This document shows, piece after piece, positions 9,766 through 21,665 of a stretch of DNA of 64,000 nt (position 1 is the first letter of the stretch; every line of letters starts with the position of its first letter). The translations under genes were made by a program, and so were the position numbers. Below the pieces are notes generated by a model that was not told the origin of the DNA, did no database searches, and saw nothing but the letters and a program-made list of their open reading frames with translations. Location of the stretch: the NCBI RefSeq assembly GCF_000346465.2, contig NC_034012.1, positions 8,664,294-8,728,293 of the forward strand. The letters run 5' to 3'. The DNA comes from Prunus persica. Its lineage: Eukaryota; Streptophyta; Magnoliopsida; Rosales; Rosaceae.

Positions 9766-12700
9766 ATGGATAAGTCATGGATGCACTCGGATAGAAGATC
9801 GAAGGCATATGAATTTGGGGTGGAAGCATTTTTGAACTTTGCTGTAGAAAATCTTCTAACTACAACACATATCCGTTGTCCATGTGTTAAATGTGTTAAT
9901 TTGAAGTTGTTTGGGGTTGGAATTATAAGGGATCACTTATACTTTAATGGAATTGACCAAAGCTATAAGAATTGGACATTTCACGGAGAACCTTGGGAAG
10001 CAACTACTAATGCTAGTAGAAATGTTGAAGAAGATGATGGCCATAGTAGGTACAGTTTTGTGTCTGAAGAAATTGATATGGATGATAATGATTTTGGTGA
10101 TTTTGGTTCGGATCCGTATGAGTTTGCCAATGTGATTGGGGATGGAGATCAACCAGTGTACCCTGGTTGTAGAAAGTACACGAAGTTATCGGCATTAGTG
10201 AAGTTGTATAATTTGAAGGCAAAACATGGGATGAGTGATGTCTGTTTTACAGAATTATTGATACTTCAAGGCGATTTGCTTCCAGAAGGAAATACAATAC
10301 CAACCTCCATGTATGAGGCTAAAAAGACTTTGTGTGCATTAGGGCTGAGTTATGAGAAAATGCACGCATGCCCCAATGATTGCATCTTGTATAGGAAGGA
10401 GTATGAGGATTCAACTAATTGTCCTACTTGTGGTATCTCAAGGTGGAAGGAAGGCAAAGATTCAATCTTGAAAGAGGGTGTGCCAGCGAAGGTGGTGTGG
10501 TATTTTCCCCCAATTCCAAGGTTTAAAAGGATGTTTCAATCACATGAGACAGCTAAGAGTTTGACTTGGTGGCATGCTGCTAGAAAATCAATTGACGGTC
10601 AGATGTCTCATCCGGCGGATTCCCCGTCTTGGAAACTTCTTGATAATAAATGGCCTGAGTTTGGTAATGAGCCGAGAAACTTGAGATTGGCTCTTTCATC
10701 TGATGGATTCAATCCCCACAGTTCTCTAAGTAGCAGGTATAGTTGTTGGCCGGTTATCTTAGTTACATATAATCTCCCTCCATGGCTGTGCATGAAACGA
10801 AAGTTCATGATGTTAACCTTATTGATTTCCGGTCCTAAACAACCCGGAAATGATATAGACGTCTACTTGGAGCCTTTGATTGATGATTTAAAATCCTTGT
10901 GGGTTGGGATTAGAGGAGTGTATGATGCACATAATGGAGAATACTTTACACTCAGAGCTGCATTAATGTGGACAATTAATGATTTCCCCGCCTATGGAAA
11001 CTTATCTGGTTGTGTTGTTAAAGGATATAAAGCTTGTCCAATATGCGGCGATGATACACCTAGTCACAGGTTGAAAAATGGCCACAAAATTTGTTACATT
11101 GGACATAGAAAATGGTTACCAATCAATCATCCATATAGGAGGCAACGTGCAGCTTTTAATGGGAAACCTGAATATGGCATACCTCCCGAGCCATTAACCG
11201 GAGAAGAAGTGCTGCATATGGTTGAAAATGGTGACAGAGTTTGTTGGAAGAAGAAATCAATATTCTTTGATCTCGAGTATTGGAAATACCTTCCTGTGAG
11301 GCATGCCCTAGATGTTATGCACATTGAGAAGAATGTTTGCGATAGTATCATTGGTACATTGCTGGAGATCCCTGGAAAAAATAAAGATGGGATTGCTGCT
11401 CGATTAGATTTATTGAACATGGGGGTCAAAACTGATTTGCAACCCGAGTATGGAGAAAGACGTACTCGTTTGCCTCCTGGGCCTTGGAATTTGTCAAGAG
11501 CAGAGAAGAGAGAGGTTTGCAATTCTTTCTATGGTATGAAGGTCCCTGAAGGTTATTCTTCAAATATTAAAAATCTTGTATCTGTACAAGATTCAAGACT
11601 TCTTGGCCTTAAATCACATGATTGTCATACCTTAATGCAACAATTGCTCCCTGTGGCAATTCGTTCTGTTTTGGAGAAGCCTGCAAGGTATGCAATAACT
11701 CGTTTGTGCTTCTTCTTCAATGCTATATGTGCAAAGACTGTTGATGTTTCCAAGCTAGATAAGTTGGAAGAAGATGTAGTAGTTACTCTGTGTTTGCTTG
11801 AGAAGTACTTTCCCCCTTCATTCTTTGATATCATGGTTCATCTAGTAGTACATCTTGTCAGAGAAGTTCGTCTATGTGGGCCAGTATATTTTAGGTGGAT
11901 GTATCCGTTTGAAAGATATATGAAAGTGCTGAAAGGGGTATGTTCAGAATCGTACTCGTCCCGAAGGTTGCATTGCTGAGCGGTATATAGCTGAAGAAGC
12001 GGTAGAGTTTTGTACTCAGCATTTATCTGATGTTAGTACAGTTGGAGTGCCTTCAAGCCAAAAGATGGGAGTTTCAAATCCATTATCAGGTTGCACAGTG
12101 AGCGTAGTTGATCAGGACCTGTTGAATCAAGCACATCTATATGTCTTGGAGAATACGGAGGAAGTCCTACCTTATATCGAGTACGTATGAGCTTTATTCT
12201 TTAAGTTTCCATTTTAAATTATTTCTTATGTTTATCTTCTATATTTGGGACCGTAATGCTTGAATTTTTCGTGTCATGTAGGCAACATATGATCCACATC
12301 AAGATTGCTTATCCAAAATTTAGAAAGAGAACAAAGTGGCTGCAGGATAAGCACAATAGCACTTTCATTCAATGGCTACGCTTCAAGGTATATACGTATA
12401 TGTTGTTGAATAACATATTTCTCTTTTAATTTTCTTCTTATTTATATGTTAGATTGAATTAAGATATGATTAATTTGCAGGTTCAAAGTGAACTTGAGGA
12501 AGACAATCATGGCGTATCAGAAAATTTAAGGTGGCTAGCAGCTGGTCCAAACATGTCAGTGCCATTATATAGGAGCTATCTTATTAAAGGTATTAAATTC
12601 AATATCAAGGCACAAGATGATGTGCGGACAACTCAAAATAGTGGAGTTTATTTACTTGCACATACCATGCAAGTTGCTAGTGCCAAGGATAAAAACCCAA

Positions 12701-13125
12701 TTCTCTCAAATATGGGTTTCTATGGTGTCATTCAAGAAATTTGGGACCTTGACTACCAAAAGTTTACAATCCCAGTCTTTAGGTGTGATTGGATAGATAG
12801 TTCCGGTCTTGTAGTCGACGAACTTGGATTTACCCTTGTAGATTTGAGTAAAATTGGACATAGGAATGACCAATTTGTTTTGGCTTCTCAAGTCAAACAA
12901 ATATTTTTTGTTGACGACCCGATGCATCGTGGTTGGTCGGTAGTGTTATCAATGCCTAATAGAGAATATAATGATGTTATTGGTGATGAAGTCTTAGGTG
13001 ATGTGATAATTGAGTGTGAGCCATTTACTAGAGGGATGCCAAATGTTGACACATTTGATGAACTGGTGGGTGAGTTAGGCGGTCAAAATATTCGAGATGG
13101 GTGTGAAGATATATGGATTGAATGA
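9766..13125 (+). pseudogene. CACTA transposase (tnp2/TNPD type), single 1-bp frameshift
   Basis: Exons: 9766-12180, 12282-12387, 12481-13125. Domains in order: transposase-associated domain (MDKSWMHSDRRS...RCPCVKC), tnp2 transposase (Transposase_21; KYTKLSALVKLYNLK, CPTCGISRW, NDFPAYGNLSGC, HALDVMHIEKNVCDSIIGTL), a DUF4218-like part (HLVREVRLCGPVYFRWMYPF, ERYMKVLKG), and a C-terminal DUF4216-like region (GFYGVIQEIWDLDY, VFRCDWID). At 11935-11938 GGGG replaces an expected GGG, so the frame runs into a stop at 11977-11979. With one G less it continues as GYVQNRTRPEGCIAE and all later exons join in phase, giving 1,054 residues. The start is ATG 9766, as the earlier in-frame GTG is unlikely. The frameshift may be real or a base-call error in a homopolymer. 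Introns 2 and 3 carry no CG motifs, unlike those of the other element gene. Confidence 0.9.
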
Positions 13126-14674
13126 AGCTTATGTAATTGGCAGTGTATGACATTAATTTTGTAATATATTGTAATGTGATTTCTGCACTTTCTACGTTCA
13201 AATAAAACACGACGTTATTGTGAACCAGTTATTCAGCATATTTACCGACGTCTTAAAGCAACGTAATAATGAAGAACCACGACGCTATTGTGAAGCAATT
13301 ATTCAGGATATCATGTCGGGGAAGGATTAAGAACCGCCATGTAATTCAAAATAACACGACTCCAATCCCATAATACCGACGTCTAAAAAACGAGATATAT
13401 AATCTGAACGTTAAAAAATACGACGTCATCATACATTTTCCACGTCGCAAGTTCTTTTATAAACGAAGAGGAACGAAATGAATTCCGACGGAAATTCATT
13501 ATAACCGCCGTCTAATAACAATTAAACGACGTTATTTGTAATACGGCTCTCATCATAATCAACGCCGTCTATATGTTCTGTAATACGGCTCTCATTTTTG
13601 TGGAACCGACGTTGTTTAGACGTTCAACGTCGTCTATATTATTAAGTGCGTCGTGAGTAATGATGATAGATATAAATACAACGTCGACTATATAAATTCC
13701 ACCGACGTTGTTTCGCATTTCAACGTCAACTGTATAAATACATACGTCGTAAATAATGACACTGACAACTATTTCCACGTCATCTTTTTTAGAAAAATCG
13801 AAGTGGAAAATTTATTTCACGACGGTTGTTTGTAAATAAGAAACGTAGTATATTTCAATAACGTCGTCTTCTCATGTATTTAAAGACGTCATATTTTTTC
13901 TTGTCGTGTAAATTATATTTAACGGCGTAGTATTTTAGTTGTCGTCGTTGTATGTATATCTTGCGGCCTTGTTCTTTTAACATGTGTCATATTTTTCCTT
14001 TTTAACGACGGTGATTTGTTTGAGTTGGTCGTCTATTCTCATCCTCGACTATTTTCTAGAACTTTAGCAGACTAAACACGTTTGTTTTTATTGTTTTCCG
14101 TCGTTGTTTGTTTCTGAAAATATGACGTATAAATTTTGTAATACGACTCTCATATATTTGTAACCGACGTTGTTTCGTTTTTCAACGTTTAATATATAAA
14201 TACATACGTCGTAAATAATGACACTGACAACTATTTTCACGTCATCTTTTATCGAAAAATCGAAGTGGAAAATTAATTTTACGACTGCTGTTTTTATATA
14301 TGCGACGTAGTAGGTATCAATAACGTCGTCTTCTAATGTATTTAAAGACGTCAAATTTTTTATTGTCGTGAAAATGATATTTAACGGCGTCGTATTATTA
14401 TTTTCGTCGTTGTATGTCTATCTTGCGGCCTTGTTCTCTTAATATGTGTCATATTTTTCCTTTTTAACGACGGTTTTATTAGAGAGTTGGTCGTCTATTC
14501 TCATCCTCGACTGCTTTTTTAGATCTTTTTGCAGTACAAAGACGTCGTTTTGTATTTTTTGATGACGTTGTATATTTTAACAACGACGGTGATTTAGCGT
14601 CGTGGTTTATGAGGGAAAAGATGACGGTGGATTCCACGACCATTGAAAAACCGAATACACGACGGTGATTTACC
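13126..14674. repeat. Right subterminal motif array with large direct duplication
   Basis: Dense ACGACG/ACGTCG/CCGTCG motifs. A segment at about 13700-14070 recurs at about 14162-14535 with a constant offset of about 462 bp. Anchor pairs are CATACGTCGTAAATAATGAC (13741 and 14203), TTGCGGCCTTGTTC (13961 and 14423) and TTGGTCGTCTATTCTCATCC near the end of each copy. Confidence 0.8.
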
Positions 14675-14702
14675 GTCGTCTTTTTGCTTTTTTGTAGTAG
14701 TG
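14675..14702 (-). repeat. Right terminal inverted repeat of CACTA element
   Basis: Ends ...TTTTTGTAGTAGTG; the reverse complement starts CACTACTACAAAAA and matches the left end at 25 of 28 positions. It is followed by the GTT duplication at 14703-14705. Confidence 0.9.
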
Positions 14703-14705
14703 GTT

Positions 14706-15275
14706 ATAAGAGTTGATAATGGTCCCAGAAAACAATATTGGCATTGACGAGGGCTCTTGCATCCAAAGAATAATTCCAGGGAATTGAGACTTGGAAAACA
14801 CCCTGTAGCAGGAGGAGCATTTGTTTTATATGTACAGCTTGAACCACCCAGTTTCAAAACCTTGAGTGTTTTGCAGCTAAAAACGCTATTCTAGGCAACG
14901 AGAAAGTGCGTCGACATCCTTTATCACTGGTATAAATGGTTAGATCAAGTTCAACTACATTACGCCTAATGGCACTGCAAATACAATCGTCAATGCGAGC
15001 AAAGTCACTATTAAAACCATAAGCACTGAGACGAAATTTTTTGTGCCTGATGCGTCACCAGAGTGAAGTACACGCTCGATACACATCTCAAAATGCCGAC
15101 GGCGGAGACAACAAAAATTTTCGGCGGCGAAGTCTAGATTGGAAACACAAGTCCATACATTGTTCAACCTTGTAGACAAAACGGTGGTCCTCACAGCCCA
15201 CATTGTTGGAAGGAAGGAAAGAATGCGGCAAAGAAGAGCATCCGGCAATTCACTGATCCAATCTTGATCTCCCAC
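14706..15275 (-). pseudogene. F-box/LRR (FBD family) gene relic adjoining the CACTA insertion
   Basis: From 15275 the minus strand reads DWISELPDALLCRILSFLP and STRLNNVWTCVSNLDF, a typical N-terminal F-box of the plant F-box/FBD family. A frameshift near 15030 follows KNFVSVL; in another frame the protein continues as YGFNSDFARIDDCICSAIRR, NVVELDLTIYTSDKGCRRTF and SLPRIAFLAAK. A second shift gives KLGGSSCTYKTNAPPATGCF, then NANIVFWDHYQLL just before the transposon boundary. At least two frameshifts show it was already, or became, non-functional. The rest of the coding sequence is not recognisable on this strand beyond the transposon. F-box proteins are substrate receptors of SCF ubiquitin ligases. 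Confidence 0.75.
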
Positions 15276-17000
15276 CTGACTCTTTGACAGCCCACATGGA
15301 GGCTTGATCGGTTTTTGGGGAAAGCTTATCTGTTAATCAGGGTTTAGGGTGGAGGCTTAATTTTCCTTTGTTCTACATGATATGTTCACGTTACTCGCTA
15401 CCCAAAAAAAAAAAAAAAAACATGCTTATGTTATTTACGACAAGTATTTGGGACAAAAATCAAGATGACTCTCCTTCCATTCCAATACATATGGGAGAAG
15501 CCCAAAAGTCACATGATGAACAATCCATATTTGAGGGCCATTTCATTTGGATTGCTCTTAAATTTTGAATTTTGAATTCTTTCATTCATAATATTCCTAA
15601 TATATAGATAAAATACAATTTAATCAATAAAAAGTAAATATGCACTTATTATACCAATCAATCAGACAAGCACCCACATTAAATCATGTACTTGACCTAC
15701 TGGTAAATAGTGTTATTATTAGCAACGAAAAAAACTTGGTGATAAATCATGTTACCTATAACCTAAGAACATAAATTAGAAGACTGTCTCTAAGTTAGGA
15801 ACATAAATTAGAAGACTACCTATAAGTCATATACAAAAATAGACAAAATAAAATTGTGTGTTACCTACAAAAAAAGGTATAAATATTTAGCTGTAACATG
15901 CAACTTATGAACGCTTGCAGGGTGGACGCACAAAGGAGCAAAAGGGGTCACTGACCCACTGTTTTCAGAGAATTTGTTCTCAGTTTTTGAACACTGGTCA
16001 CCACCTCACCTCACCTCGGGAGCTTGAAGTAATCAGAGAGCTTTAGCGGTAAGCATCTGATTCTGCACCAACATCATAGCATGTTAGGCCCTCTCTTGGG
16101 TTCTCATCTACTGCACCAACTCCTACAAGCCTCTTTGCTCCTCACAGACAACATCGTAAAGAAGGTTGAATACTAAACAAGGAAGACTTTTGCAAACCAA
16201 TGGGAGCGCATGGAGCATGATGAATGTGGTTTGCCTTTATAAATGCAGAAAAAGCGCGAAAAGAGAAGGCGAAAAATCAGAATGAGGAGCTACAGAGGTT
16301 ACATTTAGCCTCTGAGATGAAAATACTGTTATGCAAGCAACATTACCCTCACAACTAGAGTTACAGGATAAGAAAAGAAAATCATGTCTTGTGTAAGTTG
16401 TGTTATAGTGCATTTATGCTATATGTTAAGCAATGTTTTATCATGTGGTTGAAACAGCTTTTGCCTTAAAAAAATTCTGTGACTTTTTGTTTAATTTCTA
16501 CGAATAATTCTTCGAAATTCAAAATGAAATATACCAAGGATTGAAGAGTGCAATCGGTGTTCATTTCAATAGAGTTGCATCAGACTTGTAGAAACAATTA
16601 TCCTCTACTTTACAAAGCATACCCTAGTTAATGATTGGCAATTCACATTCTATCATAATTAACATGCATACAAGACTTTGAGACTAATTGACGAACAAAA
16701 ACTGTATGTGTTATTTTCTTCCACTTTTTTACTCAGCAATCGGCATCTCGGGGAGATGAGAAAGGAGGGAAGATGTGAATTACAAACTAAACTGGACTAA
16801 CAACTGAAATTTGCCAATTGATTAAACAACCCCTTACAATTCCCTTGGCCAGACTTGGATTGAACGAATCACAATTGATTAAAGCGAAGGTTCTGTAACT
16901 TGTAAGGCTCCCAGAGGAAGATGTAGTCGGAAATCCTAGATTAAAGTAGATTAGATATCAAAGTCATGAGACTATTCCTGCTACATTGTTGTATGTGGAT
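15276..17000. other. AT-rich intergenic stretch
   Basis: No gene recognised. A short + strand reading near 16250-16350 (AEKARKEKAKNQNEELQRLH then LASEMK) looks like a coiled-coil gene scrap but cannot be assigned. An A run lies at about 15403-15420. Confidence 0.4.
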
Positions 17001-17519
<519 letters not shown>

Positions 17520-17530
<11 letters not shown>

Positions 17531-18115
17531 AATATCCAACCGTCATGTAAGTGATGGAGTGAAAAGCCAATACCTTACCGGTAAGTTATAGCGTAAAAGC
17601 CGATATATAATCGTCATGTAAGTGATGGAGTGCAAAGCCAATAACTTACCGGTAAGTTATAGCGTAAAAGCCGATATATAACCGTCATGTAAGTGATTGA
17701 GTGAAAAGCCAATAACTTACCGGTAAGTTATAGCGTAAAAGCCGATATATAACCGTCATGTAAGTGATGGAATGAATAGCATATAACTTACTGGTAAGTT
17801 ATAGCGTGACAAGCCAATAGTTAACCGTCTTATAAGTGAAGAAGTAAAAAGCCTATAACTTACCGGTAAGTTATAGGCTTTTCACTCCATCACTTACATG
17901 ACGGTTATATATCAGCTTTTACTCTATAACTTACCGGTAAGTTATAGCGTGAAAAGCCGATATTTAACCATCATGTAAGTGATGGAGTGAAAAGCTAATA
18001 ACTTACCGGTAAGTTATAGCGTGAAAAGCCAATATTTAACCGTCAAGTGAGTGATGGAGTGAAAAGCCTATAACTTACCAGTAAGTTATCGAGTGAAAAA
18101 CCAATATTTTACCAA
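17520..18115. repeat. 71-bp minisatellite with 20-bp palindromic core
   Basis: Units of 71 bp: CGTCATGTAAGTGATGGAGT, then GAAAAGCC, the palindrome ATAACTTACCGGTAAGTTAT, then AGCGTAAAAGCCGATATATAA. Unit starts fall at 17541, 17612, 17683, 17754 and 17825 (the last as CGTCTTATAAG). One unit at about 17870-17930 is inverted, so about 17830-17930 forms a long imperfect hairpin; further forward units follow to about 18115. About eight units in all. Confidence 0.9.
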
Positions 18116-19250
18116 ACATCAAAATTAAGACAATCTGGTATGCCTTCACTAAGGATCACGCAAAATCGAAGAAACTCTGGCATATGCATCCCAACTAAAA
18201 TTGCAAACTTAGAATAATTTTAAAAAAAAAAGATAAAGCTTGAAAAAACCAAGATATAACAATACAAATAAAATGACAGGACCCGAATTCGTCGGAATCC
18301 GTGATGGATCTTGTGGTATTTCTGACATCCAACCGATATCAATCGCACTTACTAATTTCAAACGTCCTCTTCCCCTAAAACAAAGGAAAAGAGAGCTGGG
18401 ACTTCTACCGAAATTTCGGCAGTGTCTCCCTTGAAAAACGAACTTAATCAAAATTTTCAACCTGTCAAAAACACATTTTAAGGGGGGTGTATTCAATTAA
18501 AAATTTCCTTATGCATAATATACTATTTCAAATCACGAAGCACCGAAGGATGACAAGAAAAGTAAGTATAAAAGAATTACAGTATCCAGCCTAAAACTAA
18601 TTTGTAATGAATTTAACCAAGGCTTAACATTTTCGACGTGGGAAACTCGTGTCGACAATAAAAATAAAAGCCTATCGAACACACACTCCGCATATTGATA
18701 GATTTTTTTTCCTTTATCTTAGAGACACCCAAAAAAAAAAAAAAAAATCCCTTACCTATAATTTTGTTTTTTGGTTGTTCGCCAAATAAGGGTAGAGAAT
18801 TTGCAATTAACAATAAAGTCCTTCAATACAAAGCCTTAATCTTTTTAATATCAAAAACATAAAATATATACAATTTCAAAACCTGAGTACAATCTTTTTA
18901 TTTAATTTCAGATCCTTACTTTAAAGGGAAATATACAAATTTAATGGTAATCCTTCGTCAAGGCCAATTTGTTGTCCTATCCCATTTTGGTCCAACTCTT
19001 TAACGTATTTGATAAAATAAAATAAATTAAAAATTAAAAACTCTTTAACGTAAATTTGAAGGATCTGTAACAAAAGCGTAAAAAATTATTGCATGAATTC
19101 CTAGCCATTAGATTGCATCTGTAACCAATTTTCCATTATTCTAATTTTTTGGTTTAAAAGAATTCCAATGACATCTCCTTATATTTTTAGTATTTACATT
19201 TTTTCAAAATTTCTTCAGAATTTCTTTTTCAAAAATATCGTTTCCTCTCT
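18116..19250. other. Intergenic stretch with one copy of a local direct repeat
   Basis: No convincing gene. The reading frame at 18209-18496 on the minus strand lacks any known domain and includes a GCCGAAATTTCGG palindrome (about 18410-18422). The part from about 18831 is a copy of the sequence upstream of the protease relic at 19867. Confidence 0.45.
18831..19130 (-). repeat. Direct repeat copy 1 (pairs with 19867-20215)
   Basis: Shared anchors in the same order: ATCTTTTTAAT, TCAAAAACA, ATTTCAAAACCTG, CAATCTTTTTATTTAA, TTCAGATCCTT and AGCCATTAGAT. Offset is about 1.03 kb. In copy 2 this sequence lies upstream of the cysteine protease relic, so it may be an old promoter region duplicated together with that gene. 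Confidence 0.6.
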
Positions 19251-19445
19251 TGCTATGCATGCCTCTCACCCTACAACAATTTCTTTAACTCAATAATTCG
19301 AGACAGCGTTTGTCTGGGGACATCAAGGTTTTCAAGCTTCAATTCAGGCTAACAGACCTTGATCATATAAGCAACATCCTTTAGAAGAACAAGAATCCCA
19401 TCAATAGTCAAATGTGTTATTGGAAGGAAGGAAAGTATGCGGCAA
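19251..19445 (-). pseudogene. Scraps of F-box gene sequence
   Basis: 19404-19445 matches the F-box coding segment at about 15197-15245 (GGAAGGAAGGAAAG and ATGCGGCAAAGAA shared). 19254-19290 resembles 1755-1795 (TCACCCYACAACAATTTCTTT). The order and strand agree with the locus split by the CACTA element, so this is probably a second, internally deleted copy of that locus. Confidence 0.5.
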
Positions 19446-19725
19446 AGAAATGCATACGGTAGTTACTTTGGTCCTTGTTCTTGTTAAAAGCTTCAATGAA
19501 TTCCACATTGGACTTGAATATGTTGTAGCGCAACTCCTTCTCTTGTGCATCCTTACAAACTCGTCCGTTTTGAGCCATCCACTCCTCAAATCTCTGGAGC
19601 ATGATTTTGTCTTCACCATAAAGTTGGCGACTACAAGATGCTTGAGAGGAGGAGAAGGCTAAAATTAACACAAGAAAAAAGGCCAAGCAGATGGATTGGC
19701 CCTGGTTTGTGATGAGCATAGCCAT
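19446..19725 (-). pseudogene. Papain-like cysteine protease, N-terminal fragment (SAG12-like)
   Basis: The minus strand gives a signal peptide (SICLAFFLVLILAFSSSQAS) and then the start of an I29 inhibitor prodomain: FEEWMAQNGRVCKDAQEKEL, RYNIFKSNVEFIEAFNK. This matches plant papain-family (C1A) proteases of the SAG12 type, which are vacuolar. The frame stops being protease after about residue 93 and runs into F-box gene sequence, so the rest of the prodomain and the whole catalytic domain are missing. A TATAAAA box survives upstream (about 19816-19822). Start taken at 19725, where MAMLITNQ begins. If transcribed it would encode only signal peptide plus part of the prodomain; most likely it is dead. 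Confidence 0.8.
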
Positions 19726-19866
19726 GAGCAATTGGTGAACCCGGGCTAAGCTTAGTGTCTGTGTAGTAATGAAAATAGAAATATGATTGGCACAAGGCAT
19801 GCAAAATGGGATCGGATTTTATACACAAAGACTTGTCTTCCTTTCTACGCGTGTAATAATTCCCCA

Positions 19867-20215
19867 AATTAATCTTTTTAATGTCAAAAACACGGTCAAA
19901 ATAAAAGATAAAATTTCAAAACCTGGTATTACAATCTTTTTATTTAAATTCAGATCCTTCCTTTTAAGGAAATAAATAAATAAAATAGCCATCCATTTTT
20001 GGTATTTCCTATTTTGTTCCAAATCTTTGACCAAAATTGAAACGATCAATGGACTTAATTATAAAAAACGCGACTTTACAAAAAATATTTCCTTCCTTCT
20101 TTGTTGGACTCGTTTTTCACTGGACTTTACAAAAGATATTTCCTTCATGGAATATTTGGTTGTGTCTTTTCCCTTCATACAGACCTTAATAGCCATTAGA
20201 TGGAATCTGTAATGC
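19867..20215 (-). repeat. Direct repeat copy 2 (pairs with 18831-19130)
   Basis: Lies directly upstream of the TATA box of the protease fragment, so it may be its original promoter. It matches the earlier copy through the anchors listed there, with small indels. Confidence 0.6.
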
Positions 20216-21590
20216 TTTGGATTGCCACTCTGATCACTTATCCCACTTTGAAAAACTCATGACCACTTATCCCACATTGAAAAACTAGTAAACTTGTTTG
20301 TCTTTTTTTGTTCTTTCAGAAATTCTAAAATTGCATTTATAATTCAGTTAAAAAAACTACTAACTAAAAAATGCCATTATAATATAACGTTGCGATATTA
20401 AAATAGTGTTGGCCAGTCCTAAGTTTTCTAAAGCCCATGGCGAGGAGAAAGACTTCTATAAAAAGGAGATAGCATTTTGTTATCCCATCAAATAACAGTA
20501 TGACACACGTGATAACATTTACACTTTCACGTGGCATGCATAAACATTATTGTATGAGAATAGTAAAACAGTGCTATATCTTGTTGCAACTAAGTTTTCT
20601 CCAAAAAATGGGCTAAATTGTACCCCTTTCTAAACGCTATAACCACCATTCCCTCACAAATGAATGCAACTTCTTTTCTTTCCTTACATATAACTAGATC
20701 AACATATATATGTTGGTTTTTCCCACCAACTAATATCTTTCGATATACTATAGGGTTGTAATTCCTTTCAAGTTGAAAAAATTAAAATAAATTTGGATAA
20801 GTTCTCGGTAAAATTAAAGAAAATTTGAACAACTCCCGAAAAATAGACAAAAAAATCTCTCGTTTTTGTACACATGATCATTTCAGCCATCAAAATCTGA
20901 ACAACTCATGAAAAATGTCTGCAATATAGGTTACAATAATATTATTTTATGTTTTATTAATTTAGAGTAAAAACACACCGAAAAATAAAATATCTTTCTC
21001 CATTAAAAACATTACAAAGTAGTAATCTTTGTTCCTGCTTGATTTTGATAACAATTCCCAATTGAATTAGGATTCTAGGTTGACTTGGTTCGTCGTTATG
21101 GCTGAATTTTCTAACAATCTAAAATTTTATCTTCATCTAACCAAAATTTTATCTTTATCTAAGACATTAAAATGCAAATAATTAAAAAACAAAAACAAAA
21201 AAATTATTTTCTGTGGATAAAGATAAAATAGAAGTTCTAACAAAGAAGCCCTTGTTTTCCTTCCATAAATAAAAGTTCTGCAACTCTCAACTGTGAGTTC
21301 TAAATATTTATCAAAATTCCAACAACAACAAAAAAAATATTACCAAAATTAACCATGTATATAACTTATATTTTATTTTTGGTGGAAATAGTTTCCATAT
21401 TTCGAGAAAAATATATTATATGGCGGTAGCTATTTATTCTCGTTGGGCTTAATTATCTGCAACAAAAGACACCTGCGCTTAATTATCTCAATCCATGTTA
21501 CATGTCAAGCCATGATTGGTTCATAAAATCATTACCCAAATAATTCGGATACTGATGGGCTTGGGTTGCAAGAAATTCAACCCTAATGAC
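20216..21590. other. AT-rich intergenic stretch upstream of the NAC gene
   Basis: Nothing coding recognised; long A/T runs and no clear repeats. The last few hundred bases presumably hold the NAC promoter. Confidence 0.5.
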
Positions 21591-21593
21591 CAC

Positions 21594-21600
21594 TATAAAT
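21594..21600 (+). promoter_or_regulatory. TATA box of NAC gene
   Basis: TATAAAT 66 bp upstream of the NAC start codon, a spacing that leaves a leader of about 35-40 bp. Confidence 0.55.
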
Positions 21601-21665
21601 ACACACCAACACTTGATCACCATTTTCACAATCATTACTTTCTCTATCATCACTCTACAACAAGC

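Larger units (their letters stand above)
1856..14702 (+). mobile_element. Complete CACTA (En/Spm) DNA transposon, about 12.8 kb
   Basis: Both ends begin with CACTACTACAAAAA in inverted orientation, are flanked by a perfect 3-bp duplication (GTT), and enclose a tnp2-type transposase and a second gene of the Ptta/En/Spm plus Ulp1 type. The layout is: left terminal repeat, motif-rich subterminal DNA, captured RPN6 fragment (about 2477-2888), protease gene (4350-7783), motif-rich spacer with a possible promoter (7784-9765), transposase gene (9766-13125), motif-rich right subterminal DNA. The protease gene is open throughout; the transposase gene has one apparent 1-bp frameshift. Perfect target duplications and an open gene argue for a fairly recent insertion. 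Autonomy depends on whether the frameshift is real. Confidence 0.93.

Noticed and set aside
18209..18496. Minus-strand open frame of 95 codons
   Set aside because: No domain recognised, and it overlaps repeat-like sequence with a short palindrome.
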